From positions 5,208,001 to 5,272,000 of the forward strand of contig NZ_CP054139.1 in the NCBI RefSeq assembly GCF_013283875.1: a stretch of DNA of 64,000 nt, in the 5' to 3' direction. Below the pieces are notes generated by a model. The model did no database searches, was not told the origin of the DNA, and saw only the letters and a program-made list of their open reading frames with translations. A program made the translations under genes and the position numbers. Below are positions 1-6,989 of the stretch, one piece after another. Within the stretch, counting starts at the first letter, position 1. Each line of letters begins with the position of its first letter. The DNA is from Mucilaginibacter mali. GTDB taxonomy: Bacteria; Bacteroidota; Bacteroidia; Sphingobacteriales; Sphingobacteriaceae.

Positions 1-2
1 TC

Positions 3-536
3 TTTTTGCTATTGATCATCGTCTTGCTGCTGTTTAACCGCTACCGGCTAAATGCCCGGCGCGAACAGGAAATGCTGTTGCTGAGGAAGAAGCGCGTGGA
101 TGAAAAACTAAAAAACGCCGCCGAAGCCCTGCAGGAGTATACCGAAAACATCAAACAAAACAACGCCCAGATAGAAAAGTACAAAGCCGAGATAGCTGCT
201 TTTAAAACCCGGTCGACCACAGATAAAGCCGGCGCCGAGCACCTGGAGAAACTGATGCAGGCCCATATCATGACCGATGAGAGCTGGAGCGAATTTAAAA
301 AGCTGTTTACCAAAGTGCACGCCGGTTTTTTTACCAGGTTACGGAATGATTACCCTTACCTTACCGATACCGACATGCGCCTGCTCTCGCTGGTAAAGCT
401 GGGCCTCAACAATCGCGAAATGGCTAATATGCTGGGTATAACTATCGAGGGTATAAAAAAATCTAAACAACGCCTGCGTAAAAAGATGCAGTTACCATTT
501 GATACAGATATCGAACAAACAGTCGCGCAATTGTAG
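3..536 (+). CDS. C-terminal part of a membrane-anchored LuxR-type HTH regulator (5' truncated)
   Basis: The frame is open to the left edge, so only the C-terminal ~178 residues are seen. They begin with a hydrophobic membrane segment (LLIIVLLLF), followed by a highly charged coiled coil over ~60 residues and a C-terminal LuxR-like helix-turn-helix with the motif LNNREMANMLGIT followed by a basic helix (KKSKQRLRKK). In Bacteroidota this architecture closes TPR-sensor regulators in which N-terminal repeats face the periplasm and the HTH is cytoplasmic. That N-terminal part is inferred and not visible. A receiver-only response regulator follows on the same strand after ~150 bp, so they may act in one circuit. 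Confidence 0.75.
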   Translation, partial: FLLLIIVLLLFNRYRLNARREQEMLLLRKKRVDEKLKNAAEALQEYTENIKQNNAQIEKYKAEIAAFKTRSTTDKAGAEHLEKLMQAHIMTDESWSEFKKLFTKVHAGFFTRLRNDYPYLTDTDMRLLSLVKLGLNNREMANMLGITIEGIKKSKQRLRKKMQLPFDTDIEQTVAQL

Positions 537-688
537 TAGCTAAGGGTGTTCCTTTGTCCTTGTTTTGTCCACGTCCCGGTTTATAACTAATAGATAATTC
601 CCGTTTAACTTTACAGTTACATTTATCACAAAAACAGCCGCGGGTATTTCGCATCGGTATGATGCATCCGCGGCACATCTGCTAAGGT
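537..688. other. Intergenic gap with TTTGTCCAC word
   Basis: The gap before the receiver gene holds TTTTGTCCACGTCCCGG. A related TTTGTCCACCGG occurs after the receiver gene at about 1087-1098. The two copies bracket the receiver gene and could be a shared protein-binding word, but no clear promoter box or hairpin is visible. Nothing more can be supported. Confidence 0.25.
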
Positions 689-1072
689 ATGCCAAAGTTA
701 AACATCTACATAGTTGAAGACGAGCCGCTTATATCGCGGATCCTGAAACAAACCGTGATGCGCCTGGGGCATAGCGTATGCGGTTCGGCCACATCCTATC
801 ACGACGCGATAGACGGCCTAAGGCAGGCTGATGCCGACCTGATCATCACCGATATTATGCTTGAAGGAGATAAAACCGGGGTAGACCTGGCACATTACAT
901 CAATGCGCATTTAAAAATCCCTTTCATTTTTCAATCTTCCGTTATCGACGAGGTAATTATTGATGCAGCGCTTAAAACAGGGCCTTTGATGTTTGTTCCT
1001 AAACCACTTGACAGGTACGCGTTATCAGATGCGATCTCAGCTACTTATGCTAAGGCGGTTGTGTATTCCTAA
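689..1072 (+). CDS. Single-domain response regulator (receiver only)
   Basis: A 127-residue CheY-like receiver domain with no output domain. The acidic pocket is E10-D11, the phosphoacceptor is D55 (in LIITDIML), the switch Ser is near position 83 and the conserved Lys is K105 in FVPKP. The length matches an isolated receiver domain, so it probably acts by protein-protein contact or in a phosphorelay. No histidine kinase is adjacent. The upstream neighbour is a LuxR-type regulator on the same strand. The start is the ATG giving MPKLNIYIVEDEP, right at the beginning of the first beta strand. Confidence 0.85.
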   Translation: MPKLNIYIVEDEPLISRILKQTVMRLGHSVCGSATSYHDAIDGLRQADADLIITDIMLEGDKTGVDLAHYINAHLKIPFIFQSSVIDEVIIDAALKTGPLMFVPKPLDRYALSDAISATYAKAVVYS

Positions 1073-1178
1073 GCGTTGTCCACTATTTGTCCACCGGTTG
1101 TGGTTGTGTAACATTTACGCTTTGCCGTATATTTAACTATTGGATAATACAACCATTGGGAATATTCTAAAATAAAAA

Positions 1179-1391
1179 ATGGAAGCAAAAATCGAAAAAA
1201 GGAAATGCCCCAGGTGCGGCACAGGTATTCTGGAATACAGAACGCCCCGGGCCTTGTGGGTAAAAGTATTCTTATTCTGGCTTCCCATACGACGATACAA
1301 GTGCGGGACTTGCAATAAAAAAACACATGTTTACGGTCAGCCGAAAGCCAATAGCAGCGATGAGAACAGGGCGCGCTTAGAAGCCCTTTAG
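1179..1391 (+). CDS. Small double-CxxC zinc-ribbon-like protein
   Basis: A 70-residue protein. Two CxxC pairs (CPRC at ~9-12 and CGTC at ~42-45) flank a hydrophobic stretch VKVFLFWLP, so it is probably a zinc ribbon around a short membrane-associated or buried segment. The C-terminus is polar. I do not recognise a named family. It converges on the ComB-like gene with only 7 bp between their ends. Function unknown. Confidence 0.6.
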   Translation: MEAKIEKRKCPRCGTGILEYRTPRALWVKVFLFWLPIRRYKCGTCNKKTHVYGQPKANSSDENRARLEAL

Positions 1392-1398
1392 CCGTAAA

Positions 1399-2124
1399 TT
1401 AAAGCGCCAGTTTTATTAGTTGATTCCCATCTAAAACAGGGATGGCTGTTGTTGTATCTATATTCAGGCAAAAGGCAATATCTTCTTCAATACCCAGTTG
1501 TTTCAGCCTTTCACTGTGCGATGTTTTCTTAAGATACTGTTTAATATCTTGCTTACCCAACTGGAATAAGTCGTTAGCGGCCAGGGCAGGATCATCCAAA
1601 CGATAACCATCGCCCTTTAATTGTTCGATCACCGCACCGGCAAACAGCGTATCCTCCAAATTAAAATTATACTTCCAGCCCGCGCAAACCAGCAGGATAT
1701 TCTCGTTAGTGGTCTTCAGCCAGTTACATAATGCGGTAAGATTAAGGAACGATCCGATAGCGATCTGCTTTGCCTTGCGCGAGAGGTACAGCGCCTGCGT
1801 ACCGTTGGTAGTGGTGAGTACAACGGTTTTTCCCGACACCTTTTCGGCGGTGTATGAAAATGGCGAGTTGCCGAAATCGAAGCCTTTTACCACCTCGCCA
1901 TTGCGCTCGGCAGCCAATAAATAATCCGGGTGCTTTTCCTTATAAGCCAGGCATTCCTCTACCTCCGCCACGGGGATAATAGCTTCGGCACCGTTTTCAA
2001 TACCGTAGCAAATAGATGAGGTAGCCCTGAAAATATCAATGATCACTACAACATATTGTTCAACATCATATAAATGTATCAGCGCCGGGGTAAGGCAAAC
2101 CTCTAATTTTTTATCTAAAGCCAT
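1399..2124 (-). CDS. comB: 2-phosphosulfolactate phosphatase family (ComB-like)
   Basis: A 241-residue protein of the ComB family, Mg-dependent enzymes that dephosphorylate 2-phosphosulfolactate in the archaeal coenzyme M route. Bacterial members are common but their substrate is often unclear. Family motifs are visible: IDIFRATSS at 29-37, ERNG at 73-76, GFDFGNSP at 81-88 and TTTNGT at 104-109, with VCAGW further on. The open frame extends 35 codons upstream, but I start at the ATG at 2124. A TATTTTTG -7 box lies at 2140-2147, inside that extension, and the extension is made of family J repeat sequence. No coenzyme M genes are nearby, so the real substrate is uncertain. Confidence 0.85.
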   Translation of the reverse strand: MALDKKLEVCLTPALIHLYDVEQYVVVIIDIFRATSSICYGIENGAEAIIPVAEVEECLAYKEKHPDYLLAAERNGEVVKGFDFGNSPFSYTAEKVSGKTVVLTTTNGTQALYLSRKAKQIAIGSFLNLTALCNWLKTTNENILLVCAGWKYNFNLEDTLFAGAVIEQLKGDGYRLDDPALAANDLFQLGKQDIKQYLKKTSHSERLKQLGIEEDIAFCLNIDTTTAIPVLDGNQLIKLAL

Positions 2125-2139
2125 GGTATTTATCGGCTG

Positions 2140-2147
2140 CAAAAATA
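2140..2147 (-). promoter_or_regulatory. Promoter -7 box TATTTTTG of the comB-like gene
   Basis: Read on the minus strand the sequence is TATTTTTGCAG, an exact match to the Bacteroidota -7 consensus TAnnTTTG, 15 nt before the ATG at 2124. It settles the start choice for this gene. Confidence 0.6.
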
Positions 2148-2154
2148 ACAGAGA

Positions 2155-2275
2155 ACACGAATTAATTATTAGCGACACGAATTTTTTCGAATGATGCGAA
2201 TTACACAAATTGTTATCCCGATAATCCATTCGTGAAATTCGGTTAATTCTATTCGGGTTTTAGGATAATTCGTGC
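2155..2275. repeat. Family J repeat: CACGAATT / AATTCGTG words
   Basis: About 120 bp built of repeated CACGAATT, TTCGAAT, GCGAATTA and, inverted, ATTCGTG words. Left-hand CACGAATT copies pair with right-hand AATTCGTG copies, giving an extended imperfect hairpin in the divergent gap between the comB-like gene and the ECF sigma gene. Confidence 0.5.
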
Positions 2276-2328
2276 CCCCTCAAAAAATTTTCAAATGTTT
2301 TAAAATGTTTTCCAATCCCATCCGTCCT

Positions 2329-2336
2329 TATCTTTA
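2329..2336 (+). promoter_or_regulatory. Possible -7 box TATCTTTA of the ECF sigma gene
   Basis: TATCTTTA differs from TAnnTTTG only in the last base and lies 31 nt upstream of the ATG at 2368. Confidence 0.35.
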
Positions 2337-2367
2337 AACAACAATATAATTGACAACAGCTACCCTG

Positions 2368-2931
2368 ATGCCCGACGAAAAAAACAGCACTATCCTTAAA
2401 GCCGTTACGGCTTATGGTAAAAGCCTGCTGTCTTTTATCCGCCGCAGGGTAAAAACCGATGCCGATGCTGAAGATATCCTGCAGGATGTTTGGTACCAGT
2501 TCAGTTCGGTGGTGAATACCGGGCCTATCGAGCAAACAGGCGCGTGGCTATACCGGGTAGCCACCAACAAGATCACCGATAAATACCGCAAGCGGTCGGA
2601 GACCTTACTGGACGACCTGTTTTTAGACGATGAGGAAGGCGAAGATGACGAGGATACCGGTTTCCGAGCCATTTTGCTTACCGAGGCCAAAACACCTGAG
2701 ACAGAATACATGCGCAACCTGTTTTGGGACCAGTTACTACTGGCGCTTGACGAACTGCCGGAGGAACAGAAGCAGGTTTTCATCTGGCACGAACTGGATG
2801 ACATCCCCTTTAAGGTGATAGCCGAACAAACCGGCGTTAACGAACAAACCCTGGTATCGCGTAAGCGCTACGCGGTGCTGCATTTAAGGGAGCGGCTGAA
2901 GCAATTATATGAAGAGATAACACAATATTAA
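2368..2931 (+). CDS. ECF-type RNA polymerase sigma factor
   Basis: A 187-residue sigma-70 family protein. Region 2 is visible (DAEDILQDVWYQF, then AWLYRVATNKITDKYRKR), then an acidic linker (FLDDEEGEDDED), then region 4 (LPEEQKQVFIWHELDDIPFK followed by the HTH with TLVSRKRYAVLHLRERL). The ATG at 2368 is preferred over an in-frame TTG at 2350. Only 13 bp separate it from a small two-TM protein, so the two are probably co-transcribed. No classical zinc anti-sigma is adjacent, so the membrane protein is the only candidate partner. Confidence 0.85.
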   Translation: MPDEKNSTILKAVTAYGKSLLSFIRRRVKTDADAEDILQDVWYQFSSVVNTGPIEQTGAWLYRVATNKITDKYRKRSETLLDDLFLDDEEGEDDEDTGFRAILLTEAKTPETEYMRNLFWDQLLLALDELPEEQKQVFIWHELDDIPFKVIAEQTGVNEQTLVSRKRYAVLHLRERLKQLYEEITQY

Positions 2932-2944
2932 AAACATTAAGAAA

Positions 2945-3364
2945 ATGAAACAAGTATTTTATAGAGGGCGATTTATATTTATTCCGCTGGCAGTTGCCGC
3001 CTTCCTGTCGCTCATCAGCTTTGTGGTGATGCAGTTATGGAATTGCCTGCTGCCCGGCATACTACACGTTACGGTCATTACATTTTGGCAGGCCATGGGC
3101 ATATTTATTTTATGCAAGATATTATTTGGGTTCGGCAAAGGTGGCCGCGGTTTTGGCGGACGAGATGGTGGCCCCTGGATGCGCCATAAAATGGAAGAAA
3201 AGTTTAAGCACATGAGCCCCGAGCAACGCGAAAAATTTAAACAAAAAATGGGCGACCGCATGTGCCACTGGCGCGACCGTAACCCCGGCATGCGCCACCC
3301 GTTCGACCGTGAGTGGGATGTAGAGCAGGATAAGCAGGAGGGCACGGCGGAGCCGAAGGAATAA
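2945..3364 (+). CDS. Small two-TM protein with charged C-terminal tail, partner of the ECF sigma gene
   Basis: A 139-residue protein with two hydrophobic segments (FIFIPLAVAAFLSLISFVV and HVTVITFWQAMGIFILCKIL), a Gly-rich stretch (GKGGRGFGGRDGG) and a His/Met/charged tail with MSPEQREKFKQKM. The tail resembles in composition the helical Spy/CpxP-like metal- or envelope-stress proteins, but this is only a resemblance. It follows the sigma factor by 13 bp. Such sigma/small-membrane-protein pairs suggest envelope sensing. Function not established. Confidence 0.65.
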   Translation: MKQVFYRGRFIFIPLAVAAFLSLISFVVMQLWNCLLPGILHVTVITFWQAMGIFILCKILFGFGKGGRGFGGRDGGPWMRHKMEEKFKHMSPEQREKFKQKMGDRMCHWRDRNPGMRHPFDREWDVEQDKQEGTAEPKE

Positions 3365-3385
3365 AGCGTTAACCTCAAAGTAACA

Positions 3386-3494
3386 ATTCCCTCCCTTGGG
3401 AGGGGTGAGGTGAGGATTGCGTTGGCAGGGAGGGGTTTATACGATACAACATCGGGGCTAAACCCCTCCCTGCACCCTCCCAGGGGAGGGAATC
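3386..3494. repeat. Family A palindromic repeat (copy A1)
   Basis: Long inverted repeat with outer arms TTCCCTCCC / GGGAGGGAA and inner arms GGCAGGGAGGGGTTTA / TAAACCCCTCCCTGC. The same layout recurs at 11971, 13653, 18603, 24923 and (with extra ends) 36893. It sits between two same-strand genes. Confidence 0.8.
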
Positions 3495-3597
3495 GCGCAA
3501 GTCCAGTGCTTTCTCAATGCCACCAAATAACTAAAAAAACCGCCGCTTGTCCAATTTGGGCACGCCCGAACGATATACCATAAAAACCAACATCGCC

Positions 3598-3813
3598 ATG
3601 AATGTATTAGTTTTTAAAACCAACGTAACCACTAAACGCAAGGTTAGTAAAGTAAGTACCTTGCTAACCTTGTTCCCCACTATTCAGCAGTGGAATTTTG
3701 ACCTGGAGGATTGCGACAATATCCTGCGTATTGTAGCCAGCGACCTATCGCCGCGCTACGTGGAAACCGCTTTGCAAAAGGCGGGCATCGGTTGCGAGGA
3801 GCTGGCGTATTGA
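3598..3813 (+). CDS. Small heavy-metal-associated-domain-like protein without metal Cys pair
   Basis: A 71-residue protein starting MNVLVFKTNVTT. The pattern beta (VLVFKTNV), helix (KVSKVSTLLTLF), beta (QWNFDLEDCDNILRIVAS), helix (YVETALQKAG) looks like the ferredoxin-like HMA fold, but the CxxC metal motif is absent: the equivalent loop reads VTTKRK. The upstream part of the open frame has no good start. I chose the ATG at 3598 because the protein then begins exactly at the first strand. Function unknown. A role in protein interaction rather than metal transfer is inferred. Confidence 0.6.
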   Translation: MNVLVFKTNVTTKRKVSKVSTLLTLFPTIQQWNFDLEDCDNILRIVASDLSPRYVETALQKAGIGCEELAY

Positions 3814-3877
3814 GTGGTTAATTTGTCATGCTGAGTTTAAAACAATGAGCCTCCGATGGTAAATGGCAATAATAAAT

Positions 3878-4119
3878 GTCATGCTGAGTAATATAATCCC
3901 GGCGGCCTCTAATGGTTTTTATGACATGCAGATGAAAGCCCCCTCTAAATCTCCCCCAAAGGGGGAAACTTTGGAACCCTCTCCGCTGGAGAGGGCAGGG
4001 TGAGGCTTCAGCGGAAACACATACATGTCATGCTGAACTTGTTTCAGCACCCCATCACACAGGTCCGGAATGCAGTGCTTAACTATGCAAGTGGGGTGCC
4101 GAAACAAGTTCGGCATGAC
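3878..4119. repeat. Family B composite repeat (copy B1), near-identical to 29496-29735
   Basis: Starts GTCATGCTGAG and ends CGGCATGAC. Inside lie CCCCCTCTAAATCTCCCCC, CTCTCCGCTGGAGAGGGCAG and the GAACTTGTTTC/GAAACAAGTTC hairpin. It matches the second copy almost base for base over ~240 bp, and both copies lie between convergent genes. A partial head (GTCATGCTGAG) also occurs at 3825. Confidence 0.8.
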
Positions 4120-4162
4120 TGGTTATTTTTATAAAAAGTCTTTTGCAAACCTGCTATAATAG

Positions 4163-5518
4163 TTAAACTCCTACTGGCGGCTCTGCCGCCGGTCCATCGT
4201 ACAGTTGCTTACCCAGCAGCTGCGAGCATAGTTGTACCGCGCTGGCAAAGGCATCCTCGTGAAAGCCGTACTTAAAATAACTGCCGCAAAAATATAGCGG
4301 GCCGGTTTGGTTTAGCTTCTGTAGTTCGGCCTGGGCGATTATGGCTGGCACATCAAACAATGGATGTTCGTAATCCAGCTCCTTAATGATCTTCCGCTCG
4401 TCCAGCCCCGGGTGCGGATTAATGGATACAAAGTAGTTTTTATGTTCGGATACCCCCTGCAATTGGTTCATCCAGTAGATGGTGCTTGGCGTTAACTGGC
4501 CGTTATCCTGCTGGATGCGATAGTTCCAGCTGGCCCAGGCCAGTTTGGTTTTGGGCATAATGCTGTCGTCGGTATGTAACACCGCTTTGTTGTATTGGTA
4601 TTTAAAGTTACTTAACAGGCGTTGTTCATCAGCCGTAGGGTTATTAAGCATTTCCAGCGCCTGATCGCCATGCGTGGCAATGATCACCTTGTCAAACACT
4701 TCCTGTGTGCCATCCGACGCGTGGACAACGGCCCTGCCATCTGTACGGCGCGAGATCTTAACGGCCTTGCGGTTAACCTGTATCTTATCCCGAAAAGGGC
4801 GAATCAGGATCTCGCGGTAGGCCTGGCTGCCCTTCTCCAGCGTGTACCATTGGTGCTGGGTATCCAAACCTAAAAAGCCGTGATTTAAAAAGAAGCGGAT
4901 CAGTGTTACTGCCGGGAAATCCAGCATTTGCTCCATCGGGGTGCTCCATACGGCCGAACTCATGGGCACCAGGTATTTCCACAGCATCTCCTCGCCAAAA
5001 TTAAACTCGCGAATGTACTGCCCGATGGAATAGTCGGCATACTTAGGATCGCCCAGGATCTTTACGCTCTCCTTATTAAAGCGGGCAATCTGCATCAGCA
5101 TTTTAATATACTTTGGGCTGAAGATATTCTTCCGCTGCGCGAACAGGTGGTTCACACTGCTGCCGCTATATTCCAGACCGCTGGGCACATGCTGCACGCT
5201 GAAAGACATGTCGGTCTTTTTTACCGGGGCTTCTATTTCGGCAAACAGCATGCACAGATTGGAATAGGTTTTATAGTTGAACACCATAAAGCCGGTATCG
5301 ATATAAACCGGCGTGCCATTCTCGTCAACCGTAACGGTATTGGTATGGCCGCCCACATAATCGTTCTGCTCGTAAAAGGTCAGGTCGGTGTGTTGATGCA
5401 GGAAGTGCCCGCAACCCATGCCGGCTATGCCCGTGCCGATGATGGCGGCGCGGCCCCCCAACCCCCTAAATGGGGAGTTTATTTCGGATTTCGGATGTTC
5501 TATTTCGGATTTATTCAT
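4163..5518 (-). CDS. FAD-dependent amine-oxidase-like oxidoreductase of the cfa cluster
   Basis: A 451-residue flavoprotein with an N-terminal Rossmann motif IIGTGIAGMGCG at ~26-37 and a second FAD element (GGHTNTVTVD). A C-terminal flavin-closing stretch (GPLYFCGSYFKYGFHEDAF) is also visible. The family is the NAD(P)-binding/amine-oxidase-type protein often found with cyclopropane fatty-acid synthase, as here two genes away, and is thought to act on membrane lipids. The substrate is unproven. The first ~22 residues (NKSEIEHPKSEINSPFRG) are encoded by dispersed repeat words (ATCCGAAAT three times, then a CCCCCTAAATGGGGAG half palindrome). No later start precedes the Rossmann strand, so the repeat supplies the start. 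Confidence 0.85.
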   Translation of the reverse strand: MNKSEIEHPKSEINSPFRGLGGRAAIIGTGIAGMGCGHFLHQHTDLTFYEQNDYVGGHTNTVTVDENGTPVYIDTGFMVFNYKTYSNLCMLFAEIEAPVKKTDMSFSVQHVPSGLEYSGSSVNHLFAQRKNIFSPKYIKMLMQIARFNKESVKILGDPKYADYSIGQYIREFNFGEEMLWKYLVPMSSAVWSTPMEQMLDFPAVTLIRFFLNHGFLGLDTQHQWYTLEKGSQAYREILIRPFRDKIQVNRKAVKISRRTDGRAVVHASDGTQEVFDKVIIATHGDQALEMLNNPTADEQRLLSNFKYQYNKAVLHTDDSIMPKTKLAWASWNYRIQQDNGQLTPSTIYWMNQLQGVSEHKNYFVSINPHPGLDERKIIKELDYEHPLFDVPAIIAQAELQKLNQTGPLYFCGSYFKYGFHEDAFASAVQLCSQLLGKQLYDGPAAEPPVGV

Positions 5519-5544
5519 GCTATTTAAAAACGCTTTTTCAAAAT

Positions 5545-5650
5545 GTCATTCCGGCTATTACGCAATCGCGAATTGGCGGAGCCAGCTTTTATAGTTCGCG
5601 GTTGCCACGTCGCCCCATCGCCTCAGGCCTGCTTCGCTCCTCGCAATGAC
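5545..5650. repeat. Family D palindromic repeat (D5)
   Basis: Begins GTCATTCCGGC and ends GCTCCTCGCAATGAC. Internal CGCGAATTGGCGGAGCC and GTCGCCCCATCGCCTCAGGC are shared with 8930-9022. Confidence 0.7.
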
Positions 5651-5658
5651 AAGATTAT

Positions 5659-5690
5659 TTGCACATCTGCATATACGCACATCTGCACAT
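5659..5690. repeat. TGCACATC octamer repeats
   Basis: Short run of the dispersed 8-bp word TGCACATC/TGCATAT(A/C), reaching the stop codon of the hydrolase. Longer arrays lie at 57240-57525. Confidence 0.6.
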
Positions 5691-6877
5691 TACTGCGTTA
5701 TCGTATTCAAAAACGTCTCTACCGCAAAGGTTGATAGCTGACCGCCCGGGCCGTTCAGGTTATAATCGAACCCGTGGGTGGCCCATGGCAACTTTAACCA
5801 ATAATGGCGGATATTGTGTTGCTGCAATTTCAGGTTCAGGCGGCGGCTATGCTCCGGCGATACCAGCACATCGTTATCGCCATGGATAATCAGCGTGGGG
5901 ACAGCCGCGGTATCCGCAAACTCCAGCGGCGAGCAAGCTACATATTTAGCCTGCCCCTGCTGATAGGTGCAACCGATATAATTTTCCATCACCTTGCGCG
6001 AATCCATAATGAGTGGGTTGGATGGCACCGAGTAGCCCCAAACCATATCCGCCGGGCCGTAGAAATCTACGACACCTTTTATGCGCTTATCGTGCAGGGT
6101 GTAGGCGGCCAGCAAGGCTATCTGCGCCCCGGCAGAACGGCCAAGCAGTACAAATTTGCTGGTATCGATGTGCAATTCTTCCGCGTGTTTGGTTAGATAG
6201 TCTAAGGCCTGCTTCACATCCTCAACAGGTGCCGGTGTTTGATATTTCGGTGCCATGCGGTAGTTAATGGCCGCCACGTTGTAGCCCCTGCCGGCCAAAT
6301 AATAATTTAATTCGGGCAACTGCTTGCTATCGCCACTGCTCCAGGAACCGCCGTGGATGACGATAACACATACCCCTCCCGGCCTCCCTGAAAGGGAGGA
6401 GCCAAAACGGGATGCTTCTGAAGTTCTTCCCCTCGGGGAGGATTTAGGAGGGGCATAATAATCGAGTGTCAACTCCACATCAGCATACTTCGCGTAAGTC
6501 CTGGTTTGGTACCCAACCGCCGGTACACCTGTAAACAGCTTCCCAAAGCTAAACACCTTTCTTCCCGGGAAAACAGGCGGCGTACCATTGCCTGTAAACG
6601 ATGCCGACATTCCCTCGCGCAAATCTTCGCTTAATAATTGCGCCCTGATAATGGGCGACAGGTAAAGCAAAATGCTGATGACCCCGATCACCGTCCCCGC
6701 CATTTGGTAACGACCTGCCCAAAAGCCCCAGGCTGTTAATATGGTACTGATGCCGGCAAATATCAACGGGTATTCTGTAACTACAATGGCCAGCAGCCAC
6801 AGGTAATACGCAGGCGCTTTGCATACCCCCAGCAGCGAGATAAAGAAGAAGATGATGATGAGTATGAGGCGTGGCAT
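5690..6877 (-). CDS. Membrane-anchored alpha/beta hydrolase with in-frame repeat insertion
   Basis: A 395-residue protein (ATG at 6877; a TTG at 6892 would add five residues). The N-terminus has several hydrophobic segments over ~90 residues. The C-terminal half is a carboxylesterase/lipase-type alpha/beta hydrolase: oxyanion motif VIHGGSWSSG, nucleophile motif GRSAGAQ, then the acid (HGDNDVL) and His (ATHGFDY). Between LDYYAP and VCVIVIHGG lie ~27 residues (PPKSSPRGRTSEASRFG...) translated from a palindromic family B repeat, an apparent in-frame insertion just before the catalytic strand. It lies between the FAD oxidoreductase and cfa on the same strand. Substrate unknown. Confidence 0.85.
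   Translation of the reverse strand: MPRLILIIIFFFISLLGVCKAPAYYLWLLAIVVTEYPLIFAGISTILTAWGFWAGRYQMAGTVIGVISILLYLSPIIRAQLLSEDLREGMSASFTGNGTPPVFPGRKVFSFGKLFTGVPAVGYQTRTYAKYADVELTLDYYAPPKSSPRGRTSEASRFGSSLSGRPGGVCVIVIHGGSWSSGDSKQLPELNYYLAGRGYNVAAINYRMAPKYQTPAPVEDVKQALDYLTKHAEELHIDTSKFVLLGRSAGAQIALLAAYTLHDKRIKGVVDFYGPADMVWGYSVPSNPLIMDSRKVMENYIGCTYQQGQAKYVACSPLEFADTAAVPTLIIHGDNDVLVSPEHSRRLNLKLQQHNIRHYWLKLPWATHGFDYNLNGPGGQLSTFAVETFLNTITQ
6373..6453. repeat. Family B repeat inside the hydrolase coding sequence
   Basis: CCCCTCCCGG...CTCCCTGAAAGGGAGG...CTTCCCCTCGGGGAGG...ATTTAGGAGGGG. The same words occur in intergenic copies (61960-62080, 40682-40762). It is read in frame without a stop. Confidence 0.75.
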
Positions 6878-6893
6878 TGGGGTTTTTTTCAAT

Positions 6894-6979
6894 CGTCATC
6901 CTGAGCGATAGCGAAGGATCCCAAGCTATGCGTTTCCGCTCTGCTTACCGGGGATCCTTCGCTATCGCTCAGGATGACG
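6894..6979. repeat. Family C palindromic repeat (C1)
   Basis: Arms GTCATCCTGAGCGATAGCGA / TCGCTATCGCTCAGGATGAC, with GGATCC at both inner ends. It matches 39712-39797 and 41562-41647 closely and lies between two same-strand genes. Confidence 0.85.
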
Positions 6980-6989
6980 GGTTGTTGAA

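Noticed and set aside
2125..2229. N-terminal extension of the comB-like protein
   Set aside because: It runs over the TATTTTTG promoter box and family J repeat. The ATG at 2124 is better.
4928..5527. 199-residue plus-strand frame opposite the FAD oxidoreductase
   Set aside because: Antisense shadow without motifs. The minus strand carries the Rossmann motif and full-length family match.
6894..6979. Family C hairpin as an intrinsic terminator
   Set aside because: No T-tract follows on either strand, and copies lie in tandem, convergent and operon-internal positions alike, so transposition or another role is more likely.
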